NCBI RefSeq assembly: GCF_000482325.1
Contig: NZ_AXVA01000012.1
Coordinates: 124,001-188,000 of the forward strand
DNA: 64,000 bases
Reading direction: 5' to 3'
Source: Bacillus sp. UNC438CL73TsuS30
Lineage (GTDB): Bacteria; Bacillota; Bacilli; Bacillales; Cytobacillaceae
Part shown: positions 42,863 to 51,655 of the stretch, piece by piece
Layout of the letters: every line of letters begins with the position of its first letter
Numbering within the stretch: the stretch's first letter is position 1
The notes under the pieces: generated by a model
Databases searched by the model: none
What the model was told of the DNA's origin: nothing
Seen by the model: only the letters and a program-made list of their open reading frames with translations
Translations under genes and position numbers: made by a program

Positions 42863-43114
42863 ATGCCATTTCAAATCGAAGAACAAAGAGCCGTGATGGA
42901 TGTTCGCGAAAGAATTTTAAAGGGGGAGCATCCCCGCCGTGAAATATTAAATTTTGTGAAAGAAGCGCCGGTAGGAACAATTTTTGAAATACATTTACCG
43001 CACCGAGCCGAACCGTTGATTGCTAATTTACAGGGATTAGGCATGAACGTCATTGTAAACGAATTAGAACCAATGCATTTTAGGCTTATGGCCGTAAAAT
43101 TAAATGAATTTTAA
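42863..43114 (+). CDS. DUF2249 (TusA-like fold) protein
   Basis: An 83-residue protein matching DUF2249: MDVRERILKGEHPRREILNFVKEAPVGTIFEIHLPHRAEPL. This family is common beside FNR, nitrite or NO-response genes, sometimes fused to hemerythrin domains; its chemistry is unclear. A perfect FNR box upstream indicates anaerobic induction. Its stop codon overlaps the end of the convergent Crp/Fnr gene by 4 bp. Confidence 0.82.
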   Translation: MPFQIEEQRAVMDVRERILKGEHPRREILNFVKEAPVGTIFEIHLPHRAEPLIANLQGLGMNVIVNELEPMHFRLMAVKLNEF

Positions 43115-43812
43115 TCCAGGCCGGCAATTTCTTTTAATTGGTCCAACTCTAGAATCTGAATCTTTCTCCTGCCATCCATTTTAATCAGCTTTTGAGAGAT
43201 AAAGGTTAACAGCTTTCTGCTAACTGATTCTGGAGTTGTTCCAATATAGCTTGCTAAATCCTTCTTTGAGATGGGTAAGGTGAACTTTCCATCTTGCGGG
43301 TTCATTTTTTGATAAAAAAGCACGAGTACTCGTGCCAGTCTTTGCTCTACCTCTAATAAACCGAGAAGACCTACAGATTCATCAGCTTCATAAAGGCGGT
43401 CGTTGACAGCGATTAAAAATCGGTAGGACAGTTCGGCATTTCCCTCCATTGTTTTTAAAAAATCCTTTTTATCGATATAACAAATAAATGTTTCATGGAC
43501 GGCTTCCGCATGTACATAGTGGTTTTCATCCCTAAGCAACGAATATAATCCAAAAAAGTCCTTTGGAAACAATAGGCGGACAATTTGTTCTTTTCCTTCC
43601 GCCGACATTTTGCTTAGCTTAATTAACCCTTCATTTACAACAAACAGTGTCTCTGAACGCTCGCCTTCCTGAAAGATGAATTCTCCCTTTTGAAATTTAC
43701 GGCTCCGCGTGACCTTCTGCAAAATCCGGAGATCGTCTTCTTTCATTCCTTGAAAGACAGGAACAGACAATAAGCATGAAGCTTCATGAGAACAGCAATG
43801 ATCACAGCACAT
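43111..43812 (-). CDS. Crp/Fnr-family transcription regulator with N-terminal Cys cluster
   Basis: A 233-residue regulator. The N-terminus MCCDHCCSHEASC is rich in cysteines that could bind an iron-sulfur cluster. A cNMP-binding-type barrel follows (about 20-130: FQKGEFIFQEGERSETLFVV). The C-terminal helix-turn-helix reads KKDLASYIGTTPESVSRKL. The E-SR spacing in the recognition helix is that of FNR, which reads TTGAT half-sites. Such half-sites occur upstream of this gene and of neighbours at 38877, 42863 and 43964. This is probably the anaerobic or NO-responsive regulator of the local set and may control itself. Confidence 0.88.
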   Translation of the reverse strand: MCCDHCCSHEASCLLSVPVFQGMKEDDLRILQKVTRSRKFQKGEFIFQEGERSETLFVVNEGLIKLSKMSAEGKEQIVRLLFPKDFFGLYSLLRDENHYVHAEAVHETFICYIDKKDFLKTMEGNAELSYRFLIAVNDRLYEADESVGLLGLLEVEQRLARVLVLFYQKMNPQDGKFTLPISKKDLASYIGTTPESVSRKLLTFISQKLIKMDGRRKIQILELDQLKEIAGLD

Positions 43813-43874
43813 GCAAAATCACTCCCAACTGTAGATAGTATCTTTTATTTTACCGTGGGTCCTATTTCTTTGGT

Positions 43875-43888
43875 GTGATATAAATCAA
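43875..43888 (+). promoter_or_regulatory. FNR-like box 1 in the divergent fnr/HMA region
   Basis: GTGAT-ATAA-ATCAA, one base from consensus, 63 bp upstream of the Crp/Fnr gene start and 76 bp upstream of the HMA-like gene start. Confidence 0.65.
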
Positions 43889-43892
43889 ATAC

Positions 43893-43906
43893 TTGATTCA
43901 GGTCAA
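43893..43906 (+). promoter_or_regulatory. FNR-like box 2 in the divergent fnr/HMA region
   Basis: TTGAT-TCAG-GTCAA, one base from consensus, four bases after box 1. A tandem pair may allow repression and activation of the two divergent genes. Confidence 0.55.
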
Positions 43907-43963
43907 GGTTATATTGCTCTTCTTCAAGTAAGCTGAAAGAAAGACAAGAAAGGATTGGTGAAC

Positions 43964-44173
43964 ATGAGTACCATCCAATTGGCATTAAATGATGTGGCTT
44001 GCACAGGTTGTATTGGAAAGATCAAGAAAAAGATAAAAAAATGCGATGGCATTGAAAAAGTGACAATTGTCCCCGGCAGCGGAACGATTCAAGTCATGTA
44101 CAATGAAGCGATTATTCGCCAAGATGAAATTCAAAGCAGTATTCACAAATTGGCATTAAGAATATTTGACTAG
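43964..44173 (+). CDS. Heavy-metal-associated (HMA-like) domain protein, 69 aa
   Basis: A small ferredoxin-fold protein with the metal-binding pattern NDVACTGCIGKIKKKI (CxxC) near residue 13, as in CopZ-like chaperones. The usual MxCxxC Met is replaced, and HMA loops normally read GMTCxxC, so the metal may differ from copper. Start ATG 43964 with AAAGGA nine bases upstream. It lies behind two FNR-like boxes divergent from the Crp/Fnr gene. Confidence 0.78.
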   Translation: MSTIQLALNDVACTGCIGKIKKKIKKCDGIEKVTIVPGSGTIQVMYNEAIIRQDEIQSSIHKLALRIFD

Positions 44174-44234
44174 TGCCAGTGTAATAATATTTCCTCCCCG
44201 TTAAATACTATGAAAAAAAAAGGGAGGAATTTGT

Positions 44235-45074
44235 TTGGAGCATAATCAGGATAGTAAATTTGAAGAGACTTTTTTACCAATGACATCAGTGGGAAGCGGC
44301 GTTGGCATTGCGGTTTTTCCTGATGTCTATTGTTATACGAATAAAATTGTCAATCTCGCATTAGTAGGAACCGCGGATGAATTTGTACTGATTGATGCGG
44401 GAATGCCAAAATCAGCGGATGAAATTAAAGCGATGATAGGGGAACATTTTGGCGAAAATGCCCGTCCGAAAGCTATCATTTTAACGCATGGCCATTTTGA
44501 TCATGTCGGTTCATTGGTCGAGTTGCTGGAGGATTGGAAAGTGCCTGTTTATGCACATGAACTGGAGATTCCTTTCTTAACAGGGGAGAAAGACTATCCT
44601 CCGGGTGACCCCAGTGTCGACAGCGGCCTTGTAGCAAAAATGTCCCCGATGTTTCCGAACCACGGGATTAATATAAGCGGCCAGGTCCAAGCACTACCAG
44701 AAGATCAATCGGTTCCTAATATGCCAGGCTGGAAATGGGTTCATACTCCAGGACACACACCGGGCCATATATCCCTTTTTCGCGAAGACGACCGTGCTCT
44801 CATTGCAGGTGATGCATTTGTTACCGTGAAGCAAGAATCCCTTTATAAGGTTATTACCCAGAAACAGGAAATCAGCGGCCCTCCGAGATACTATACAACG
44901 GACTGGAATGCTGCCTTTGAGTCAGTGAAAAAGTTAGAAGCATTAAATCCAAGGACGGCTGTAACCGGTCATGGTCTGCCAATGACCGGGGATGAATTAA
45001 CGAATAGTCTTCGTTATCTGCTTGAAAACTTTAGAAAAATCGCTATGCCGAACCATAGCCGTTACGTAAATTAG
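44235..45074 (+). CDS. Metallo-beta-lactamase-fold hydrolase
   Basis: A 279-residue MBL-fold enzyme with the dinuclear metal motif LTHGHFDHVGS (about 88-98), TPGHTPGHIS and GDAFVTVK, and a final His in VTGHGLPM. The type fits general hydrolases of the glyoxalase II-like group. TTG start with AGGGAGG eight bases upstream. It follows the HMA-like gene by 61 bp and may be co-transcribed from the FNR-controlled promoter. The substrate is unknown. Confidence 0.87.
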   Translation: MEHNQDSKFEETFLPMTSVGSGVGIAVFPDVYCYTNKIVNLALVGTADEFVLIDAGMPKSADEIKAMIGEHFGENARPKAIILTHGHFDHVGSLVELLEDWKVPVYAHELEIPFLTGEKDYPPGDPSVDSGLVAKMSPMFPNHGINISGQVQALPEDQSVPNMPGWKWVHTPGHTPGHISLFREDDRALIAGDAFVTVKQESLYKVITQKQEISGPPRYYTTDWNAAFESVKKLEALNPRTAVTGHGLPMTGDELTNSLRYLLENFRKIAMPNHSRYVN

Positions 45075-45115
45075 AAAGAGCCTATTATTGTAAAAAGCCT
45101 ATTCGTATTGTTTTA

Positions 45116-45141
45116 GGACTGCTGTTTAAGCAGCCCTTTTT
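45116..45141 (+). terminator. Terminator after the MBL gene
   Basis: GG-A-CTGCT pairs with AGCAGCC (one bulged A), then CTTTTTATT. Confidence 0.65.
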
Positions 45142-45273
45142 ATTATCTTTTAATGTTCTTTAACATCGACAATAATAGCGGTTTTTCTTTGCAGGAATTA
45201 TCTCTAAATAGACAGAATTGAATTATTTGTATATTCTTTATTAAGAACAATTCGTTTCCTTTGGAGGGTGATT

Positions 45274-45573
45274 ATGAAGATCTGTGTATTCCTGCTTTTT
45301 GCTGGATTATTAGATGCGGTTATGACGAATATTGGAATTAAGTATGGAATAATTAAAGAAGGAAATCCGGTCATGAAGCATGTGATCGAATTGGGCTGGG
45401 TATATTTTTATATGATTAAAATTATTCTACCCCTTGTATTAATCGGCTTGTTTTACCTCCGTCCGCTTAAAGGAAGAATCAGAACACTGCTTACAGCTGC
45501 CGGTATCCTCTATTTTTCCGTCCTTGCTTATCATCTAGTGTGGATTCTCCTTTATTTAAATATCACCGGCTAA
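45274..45573 (+). CDS. Small membrane protein, DUF5658-like, 99 aa
   Basis: Three predicted helices: ICVFLLFAGLLDAVMTNIGI, FYMIKIILPLVLIGLFYL and ILYFSVLAYHLVWILLYL. The N-terminal LLDAxxTxxGI...EGNPVM is the typical DUF5658 pattern. Start ATG 45274 with GGAGGG six bases upstream. The gene stands alone before the DEAD-box helicase. Function unknown. Confidence 0.72.
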   Translation: MKICVFLLFAGLLDAVMTNIGIKYGIIKEGNPVMKHVIELGWVYFYMIKIILPLVLIGLFYLRPLKGRIRTLLTAAGILYFSVLAYHLVWILLYLNITG

Positions 45574-45654
45574 TTAGCTAGACACTGCCCATTGAATAAG
45601 TTAGTATCAAAGACGAATATAATAAGAAGAACGTAAAGAAAAAAGGAGTACCCT

Positions 45655-46791
45655 ATGCTAAATACACTAAAGCCTTTCTTACAGGAAGCATGGCAGAAAT
45701 CAGGTTTCTTAGTGCCGACTGCCATCCAAACTGAAGCAATTCCCCTCGTCATAGAAGGGAGAGATCTCATCGCCGAGTCACCGACAGGTACAGGCAAGAC
45801 GCTTGCTTACTTGCTGCCGCTTTTAAATAAAGTTGACTCTAGCTCGTCTTCGTTGCAGGCTGTAGTGCTTGCCTCCTCGCAGGAGCTCGTAATGCAGGTT
45901 TATCAAGAGTTTCAAAAATGGTCAGAAGGCAGCGGAATTCGCGGTGCCTCTATTATTGGAGGGGCAAACGTAAAAAGACAGCTGGAAAAATTAAAAAAGC
46001 GTCCGCATATCATTTTTGCCACACCCGGCCGATTATACGAATTAATTAAACAGAAAAAAGTAAAAATGCATGAAGTCAAATTGGTCGTTTTGGATGAAGG
46101 AGATCAATTGCTGATTCCTGAGCATCTTGGGACTGTTCAAAATATAGTCAAATCAACGATGGCAGACCGACAAGTGGTTTTATTTTCAGCGACCATGAAA
46201 GTCGAGACTGAAAAGCTTGCAGCTGATTTAACCAAAGAACCAGAGGTTTTGCGAATTAAGAAGGATGAAGCAGCATCCTCGGGAGAAGTTGAACACATTT
46301 ACTTTCTTGCTGAACCGCGCGACAAAATCAAGCTTCTTGAAAAAATTGCTCGCTTAGAAGGAATCAAAGCATTGGCATTCATCAATGACATTGGTGAAAT
46401 TCAAGTTTTTAAAGAAAAGTTGCATTTTAAAGAGCTATCAGTTGGTATTTTACATAGTGATATGAAAAAATTAGAACGCCAAGCTACACTAAAGGCTTTC
46501 CGCGATGGAAAAATGGCGATGCTGATAGCAACAGATGTTGCAGCAAGAGGACTCGACATCCAAGGAGTTTCTCATGTTGTCCATATTGATTTTCCAAGGG
46601 ATATTGATCAATATGTTCACCGTTCCGGAAGAACTGGCCGTATGGGAGCAAACGGCACCGTCATCTCGCTCGTTACGGAAAGAGAAGAACGAGAACTGAA
46701 GCGTTTTTGCCGTGAGTTAAAAGTTCCTGTGCATAAACGGATCTTTTATAAAGGGCAAATTGCTGAACAGGAAGAAAAAGTAAGACGCTAA
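45655..46791 (+). CDS. yfmL: DEAD-box RNA helicase, YfmL-like
   Basis: A 378-residue minimal DEAD-box helicase: Q-motif SGFLVPTAIQTEAIP, Walker A SPTGTGKT, TPGR, SAT, DVAARGLD and HRSGRTGRMG. Motif II reads DEGD (VLDEGDQLL) rather than DEAD. Length and lack of a C-terminal extension match B. subtilis YfmL, which works in ribosome assembly and cold growth. AAGGAG precedes the ATG. A strong terminator overlaps the stop. Confidence 0.88.
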   Translation: MLNTLKPFLQEAWQKSGFLVPTAIQTEAIPLVIEGRDLIAESPTGTGKTLAYLLPLLNKVDSSSSSLQAVVLASSQELVMQVYQEFQKWSEGSGIRGASIIGGANVKRQLEKLKKRPHIIFATPGRLYELIKQKKVKMHEVKLVVLDEGDQLLIPEHLGTVQNIVKSTMADRQVVLFSATMKVETEKLAADLTKEPEVLRIKKDEAASSGEVEHIYFLAEPRDKIKLLEKIARLEGIKALAFINDIGEIQVFKEKLHFKELSVGILHSDMKKLERQATLKAFRDGKMAMLIATDVAARGLDIQGVSHVVHIDFPRDIDQYVHRSGRTGRMGANGTVISLVTEREERELKRFCRELKVPVHKRIFYKGQIAEQEEKVRR

Positions 46792-46818
46792 ACAGTGGGG
46801 GAATCCCCACTGTTTTTT
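46790..46818 (+). terminator. Helicase gene terminator
   Basis: An 11-bp perfect stem AAACAGTGGGG with CCCCACTGTTT, 4-base loop and T run. Confidence 0.92.
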
Positions 46819-46876
46819 AATGGAAGGATTTTTATTATATTTTCAAGAATAGTTAAGGGAATGAGGGGGAATACGT

Positions 46877-48340
46877 ATGGAAAATCCGAAGCTGAAAAAA
46901 TTACATAATGAATGGATAGAAGAAGCAACGATCAAGGAAATGCAGGAAAAATTAACAAGTGGGGAACTGACTTCCAGAGAACTTGTTTTGATGTATCTAA
47001 ATAGAATTTCATCCTATAATCAAGTCATAAATTCGGTCCTGGAAGTGAACCCGGATGCGTTGCAAATTGCTGCAGCACTCGATGCCGAACGGAAAGAAAT
47101 TGGCCCGCGCAGCTCATTGCACGGAATTCCCATTTTAATCAAGGATAATATTGATACGAAGGACAAAATGCACACAAGTGCCGGTTCCTTAGCTTTAAAG
47201 AATTCGATTGCCTTAAGGGATTCCTATGTTGCGGAGCAGCTGCGCAAGGCAGGTGCGGTGATTCTCGGTAAAACAAATATGACCGAATGGGCCAATTTCA
47301 TGGCGTATGGAATGAAAAATGGTTATAGCTCGCGCGGCGGTCAGGTATTAAATCCATATGGACCCGGAAAATTCGATGTGGGCGGTTCAAGTTCCGGTTC
47401 GGGTGCGGCGATTGCCGCCAACCTTGCCGCGGCAGCAGTCGGCACTGAAACATCTGGCTCAATCCTTAATCCGTCTTGCCATAATTCGATCGTTGGAATC
47501 AAACCAACGGTAGGGCTAATTAGCCGCAGAGGGATTATTCCGATTGCCCATACGCAGGATACTGCAGGGCCAATGGCACGTACGGTTGAAGATGCCGCCA
47601 TTCTGCTAAATGCATTAACCGGAAAAGACGTGGAAGATCCAATTACCGGGACAAATCCATTTGAAAATTACGATTTTACGAAGCACCTAGTGAGGGATGG
47701 CCTTAAAGGAAAAAGAATCGGCATTGCATGGGAAGGCTTTATTGACCCGATTCGCGAGGATCAGAGGGAAGTAATTCGTGCTGCTCTTGATGTTTTAAAT
47801 TCCTCCGGTGCTGAGGTGGTTGAGTCTATTGAGATCCCATCCGCAAAGGCCGAGTGGAAGTACGATGTCCTGACTTATGAATTTAAACCGGATGTAAATG
47901 CATATTTGAATGGACTTCATTCATCAGTATCTGTCCGCACGTTGGAGGATTTGATTAGGTTTAATCAGAACAATAAGGATACGATGCTTAAATATGGTCA
48001 AGCTGTCTTGCTTGAGTCAGAAGAAACGAGCGGTTCGTTGACGGAGGAGGCCTACTTCAAAGCATTAGAATTTGATGACTATTATGCAACTGTAAAAGGA
48101 ATTGATTTTGCTCTGGAAACCTACCAATTGGATGCGATTGTTTTTCCTGGGGAAGAAGGGTCACATATTAGTGCTAAAGCTGGCTATCCGACGATTGCCG
48201 TCCCGGCAGGTTACACGGCTGATGGGGAACCGGTAGGAATTACCTTTGCCGGAACCGCTTATCGTGAGCCGGTTCTTATTGAAGCAGCCTATGGTTTTGA
48301 ACAATTGCTGCCTATACGCAAGCCGCCCGTGTTAGAATAA
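46877..48340 (+). CDS. Amidase signature family enzyme (GatA-like)
   Basis: A 487-residue serine amidase. The catalytic triad is visible: Lys in ILIKDNIDTKD (about 91), cis-Ser in GGSSSGSGAAIAANL (about 173) and nucleophilic Ser in GTETSGSIL (about 193). Standalone, with no gatB or gatC nearby, so it is a general amide hydrolase and not the GatCAB subunit. That matters here because the window also encodes GlnRS. ATG start with GAGGGG. The substrate is unknown. Confidence 0.9.
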   Translation: MENPKLKKLHNEWIEEATIKEMQEKLTSGELTSRELVLMYLNRISSYNQVINSVLEVNPDALQIAAALDAERKEIGPRSSLHGIPILIKDNIDTKDKMHTSAGSLALKNSIALRDSYVAEQLRKAGAVILGKTNMTEWANFMAYGMKNGYSSRGGQVLNPYGPGKFDVGGSSSGSGAAIAANLAAAAVGTETSGSILNPSCHNSIVGIKPTVGLISRRGIIPIAHTQDTAGPMARTVEDAAILLNALTGKDVEDPITGTNPFENYDFTKHLVRDGLKGKRIGIAWEGFIDPIREDQREVIRAALDVLNSSGAEVVESIEIPSAKAEWKYDVLTYEFKPDVNAYLNGLHSSVSVRTLEDLIRFNQNNKDTMLKYGQAVLLESEETSGSLTEEAYFKALEFDDYYATVKGIDFALETYQLDAIVFPGEEGSHISAKAGYPTIAVPAGYTADGEPVGITFAGTAYREPVLIEAAYGFEQLLPIRKPPVLE

Positions 48341-48398
48341 GTTTGCCTCATTTCACTCATACTATCATTGAATTTCTTTCAAAAAGGAGATGGTAAGT

Positions 48399-48533
48399 GT
48401 GGGAAGAACGAAGCTTGGTAATGCAAATGCCCAACGAAATAATAATCGTAAAAAACCGATGAAGACCAGTTCGGAACTTGTTGAATTTACAACAGGTGAA
48501 GATTTAAAACGGAACCGTCCGAATAGTAAATAA
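48399..48533 (+). CDS. Small basic protein, 44 aa
   Basis: Reading from GTG 48399 gives MGRTKLGNANAQRNNNRKKP followed by a short acidic/hydroxyl part and RNRPNSK. AAAGGAGATGG lies upstream. It is highly polar, with many Asn, Arg and Lys, similar in style to minor spore or ribosome-associated small proteins of bacilli, but no family is recognised. A strong terminator follows directly. Confidence 0.65.
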   Translation: MGRTKLGNANAQRNNNRKKPMKTSSELVEFTTGEDLKRNRPNSK

Positions 48534-48538
48534 TCAAG

Positions 48539-48568
48539 AACGCCTCCCTGTGATTCGGGAGGCGTTTT
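48539..48568 (+). terminator. Terminator after the small basic protein gene
   Basis: A 10-bp GC-rich perfect stem AACGCCTCCC with GGGAGGCGTT and 8-base loop, then TT. Confidence 0.9.
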
Positions 48569-48590
48569 AAGTTGATGATTTTTTTAAATT

Positions 48591-48702
48591 GTTGATATCG
48601 TGCCAAAAAGTGTTGATATCCGGCTAAAAAGTGTTGATATCCAGTGAAAAAGTGTCGATATCCAGCTGAAAAGTGTTGATATCCAGCTAAAAAGTGTTGA
48701 TA
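48591..48702. repeat. Tandem 21-bp repeat, about 5.4 copies
   Basis: Units GTTGATATCC(A/G)GCTAAAAAGT start at 48591, 48612, 48633, 48654 and 48675, with a partial sixth. Each contains GATATC. The period is divisible by 3, so the minus strand stays open with a repeated GYQHFLA. It sits between the small basic protein gene and the convergent oxidoreductase. Confidence 0.93.
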
Positions 48703-48728
48703 ACCATTCTCGGGAGCCCAGCTGCCCA

Positions 48729-50270
48729 TTAGGAATAATACTCATCCCCGACATTTTTCAACGGTTTTAGCGCCGGACCTTCAATCACATCACCCGAATA
48801 AGAGAACCGCGAGCCGTGGCACGGGCAATCCCAGCTTTTTTCCGCGTGATTCCACTCCGTTTCACAGCCAATATGGGTGCAAGTGGTATCTACAATATAG
48901 AGTTTGCCATTTTCATCTTTATAAGCACCTGCTCTTTTCCCCTTATGCATCACAACAGACCCTTCGCCAGGCTGCAAATCTCCGGGATCCTTTGGCACAA
49001 ACTCCAATTTGCCCTTCAGGAGATGCTTCGCCACATCGGCATTGGTCGAAACCACCTGCTTTAAATCTGGATCAGCCTGGAACCGTGATGGGGAATAAAG
49101 TTCTTTATACGGATTGTCCCGTTCAAGAACATAATCCGTCAGCAAATGACCGGCAAAAATCCCAGTGGTCATCCCCCATTTTTTATAACCCGTTGCCACT
49201 AATACATTTTCCTTATTTTCGGTAATCTGACCGATATAAGGGACTCGGTCCAGTGTGATTAAATCCTGTGCGGACCAACGATAGGTATATTCAGAGAGAC
49301 CAAATACTTCCTTTGCAAAATCCTCAAGGGCACGATAATGTGCAAGCGTGTCCATTCCTTGGCCCGTCTTATGATTTTCCCCTCCAATAATGAGTAAATT
49401 TTCTCCATTGAACGGTGTATATCGAATCGACCGTGGCGGGTTATCGGCACTGATATACATGCCCCCCGGATATTCCTCCGTCAATTTAATCCCAATTGCA
49501 TATGACAGTGAAGCATACATTCTTGCAAAATAAAGCCCCGGTTTATCATAAAAAGGAAAATGGGAAGCGATCACTACTTTTTTACATGTAACGATATGCC
49601 CTTGCTTGGTCACAACCTTTGGATGAGAGGTTTCCTCCTCTTCTAAATCAACGGCTGTTGTATTCTCAAACACTTGACAGCCCGCACTTACAGCCTCATC
49701 CAAAAGTGCCTTTAAAAATTTAAGCGGATGGAACTGGGCTTGATTGCGCATCACGAGTGCACCGGTCGTTTGAATCTTAAAGGGAATCGTATCCTTTAAG
49801 GCACCATCGATTCCTAACCGCTGGTAGGCAGACATTTCTGTTTCTAGCTGCTTTTTATATTGCTCGGTTGTGGCATAAATGTAGGCATCCTGCTTGCTAA
49901 AATCGCAGTCAATTCCTTTTTCGTTTACCATTTTTTCAACAAACTGAATCGCATTTGAATGGGATTCAAAGTAGAGTTTGGCATTTTCCTCGCCAAAATG
50001 ATTGATTAATTCATCATATAATATGCCATGCTGGGCGGTAACTTTTGCCGTTGTATGCCCAGTAGTCCCATTCAGTACCCCGCCTGCCTCAAGCAGCGCA
50101 ACCTTTACTCCTTCTTTAGACAGCAAATAGGCTGCGGTAATACCTGTAATCCCGGCACCAATAATCGCTACATCAACTGATAGATCTTCCTTTAATGCTT
50201 CAAAAGTGGGTAATTCTATTTCACGCCAATATGTTTTAGGAAACTTATTGGTTGTTTCAGATGAGCTCAT
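48729..50270 (-). CDS. FAD-dependent oxidoreductase with C-terminal Rieske domain
   Basis: A 513-residue fusion. The N-terminal DAO-type FAD domain starts VDVAIIGAGITGITAAYLLSKEGV (about 30-53) and includes VATGYKKWGMTTG near 370. The C-terminal Rieske [2Fe-2S] domain (about 425-510) has ligands CTHIGC and CPCHGSRF. Such fusions are common in bacilli as amine or thioether oxidases of unknown physiological substrate. A purine-rich GGAGG lies before its ATG. It is transcribed alone, convergent with the small basic protein gene across the 21-bp array. Confidence 0.88.
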   Translation of the reverse strand: MSSSETTNKFPKTYWREIELPTFEALKEDLSVDVAIIGAGITGITAAYLLSKEGVKVALLEAGGVLNGTTGHTTAKVTAQHGILYDELINHFGEENAKLYFESHSNAIQFVEKMVNEKGIDCDFSKQDAYIYATTEQYKKQLETEMSAYQRLGIDGALKDTIPFKIQTTGALVMRNQAQFHPLKFLKALLDEAVSAGCQVFENTTAVDLEEEETSHPKVVTKQGHIVTCKKVVIASHFPFYDKPGLYFARMYASLSYAIGIKLTEEYPGGMYISADNPPRSIRYTPFNGENLLIIGGENHKTGQGMDTLAHYRALEDFAKEVFGLSEYTYRWSAQDLITLDRVPYIGQITENKENVLVATGYKKWGMTTGIFAGHLLTDYVLERDNPYKELYSPSRFQADPDLKQVVSTNADVAKHLLKGKLEFVPKDPGDLQPGEGSVVMHKGKRAGAYKDENGKLYIVDTTCTHIGCETEWNHAEKSWDCPCHGSRFSYSGDVIEGPALKPLKNVGDEYYS

Positions 50271-50367
50271 ATTCCATCCTCCAGTTACAAAAATTTGCTT
50301 ATGTTTAATTTTTCCTAAACTGATAAAAATAATCTATTGCCATCGGATATTTTTTAAGTCATTTAGA

Positions 50368-50396
50368 TTGACGAGGGATAATGGGATTGATATTTT
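50368..50396 (+). promoter_or_regulatory. Sigma-A-type promoter upstream of the PLP enzyme gene
   Basis: TTGACG at 50368-50373 and TATTTT at 50391-50396, spacer 17 bp, 113 bp before the start codon. No S-box is present here. Confidence 0.45.
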
Positions 50397-50508
50397 TATA
50401 TAAGAATATTCAATAAATTCTGGCGCCTTAACCGCTAAAAGTGTAAGCTTGAGCAGTTTTCGCCCTAAAAACGAATAAGAAAATACATATTAAAAGAGGG
50501 TGAAAGGT

Positions 50509-51648
50509 ATGGGAAAACATTTTGAAACAGAAATATTACACGAGGAAATGAAACGGGAAAGAAAGATTTCGAGTAAAGTAACCCCGATTTATCAATCATC
50601 TGCCTTTACGTTTAAGGATCTTGACGACCTGGAAGGATATTTTCAAGGTAATGGCAGCTACCTTTATTCACGTACGGGAAATCCAAACACAGATGAATTA
50701 GGGGAAGCCGTTGCAAGGCTTGAAGGAGCACCAGCTGGTGTGGCTGCCTCTTCCGGATTAGCAGCCATTCTTGCAGGAATTCTGGCAGTTGTGAAAAATG
50801 GCGATCATATTGTCGCGGCTGATGACCTTTATGGCGGCAGCTATCATATGCTCGAGAAAGAGCTAAATGATTTTGGTATTGAGACAAGCTTTGTTTCCTT
50901 TGCCGACCAATCTCAAGTGAAGGACGCTATTAAAAAAAATACAAAGCTTTTATATACGGAATCGATTTCAAATCCATTATTGCGCGTAGAGGATATTGAC
51001 GGGATCGTCCAAATTGCTAAAAAGTATGGGCTGATTACGTTGGTGGACAATACGTTCGCAACCCCTTATCATTGCCGTCCATATTTAATGGGCGTTGATT
51101 TAGTTGTCCATAGTGCGACCAAATATATTGGCGGACACAGTGATGTCATCTCTGGCGTTTTGACAGGTAGAGAGGATTTAGTTGCGCAGGCGAAAACTAA
51201 GGTGGTCAATCTTGGGACAAATGTCAGCCCATTTGAAGCATGGTTGACTGTCCGCGGTTTAAAAACACTTGCATTACGGATGAGAGCCCAATCTTCCAAT
51301 GCAAGAAAATTAGCGGAAGCCCTTTCTCAGAATAAATTTATAGAAAAAGTTTATTACCCACTTGATAAGGATGCTGAAGGCTACGGTGCGATGGTTACCA
51401 TTCAGCTTTCAAAGAAGGTGGATATTCAGCAATTTTTCCGTTCCTTATCCTGGATCAAAATTGCTCCAACACTTGCCGGGGTTGAAACGACCGTTTCTCA
51501 CCCATTAATGACATCGCACCGAGAATTACCGCAGGAGGTTGCGGAATCCTTAGGAATTACAAAAGAGGTCGTCCGAATTTCAGTTGGAATTGAACATGCC
51601 GAGGATATTATTGCTCAATTTGAGCAGGCAGTTGAGAAATCACTATAA
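50509..51648 (+). CDS. PLP-dependent trans-sulfuration enzyme (cystathionine gamma-synthase/lyase or methionine gamma-lyase)
   Basis: A 379-residue fold-type I enzyme. The PLP Lys lies in SATKYIGGHSDVISG (about 200), with YSRTGNPNTDELGEAVARLEG near the start and LAGVETTVSHPLMTSH near the C-terminus. It handles the C-S bonds of cysteine, homocysteine or methionine. Start ATG 50509 with AGAGGGTG upstream; three more in-frame codons upstream lack spacing. Without a SAM riboswitch or a cysK/metB neighbour, the exact reaction stays open. Confidence 0.87.
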   Translation: MGKHFETEILHEEMKRERKISSKVTPIYQSSAFTFKDLDDLEGYFQGNGSYLYSRTGNPNTDELGEAVARLEGAPAGVAASSGLAAILAGILAVVKNGDHIVAADDLYGGSYHMLEKELNDFGIETSFVSFADQSQVKDAIKKNTKLLYTESISNPLLRVEDIDGIVQIAKKYGLITLVDNTFATPYHCRPYLMGVDLVVHSATKYIGGHSDVISGVLTGREDLVAQAKTKVVNLGTNVSPFEAWLTVRGLKTLALRMRAQSSNARKLAEALSQNKFIEKVYYPLDKDAEGYGAMVTIQLSKKVDIQQFFRSLSWIKIAPTLAGVETTVSHPLMTSHRELPQEVAESLGITKEVVRISVGIEHAEDIIAQFEQAVEKSL

Positions 51649-51655
51649 TCGTGCG

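Noticed and set aside
46877-48340. GatA subunit of the tRNA-dependent amidotransferase
   Set aside because: The signature residues fit, but no gatB or gatC is adjacent and the gene is monocistronic; a general amidase is more likely.
48487-48729. An 80-codon minus-strand frame with GYQHFLA heptads
   Set aside because: It consists of the 21-bp array plus the antisense of a strong terminator and of the small basic protein gene; kept only as a low-interest finding.
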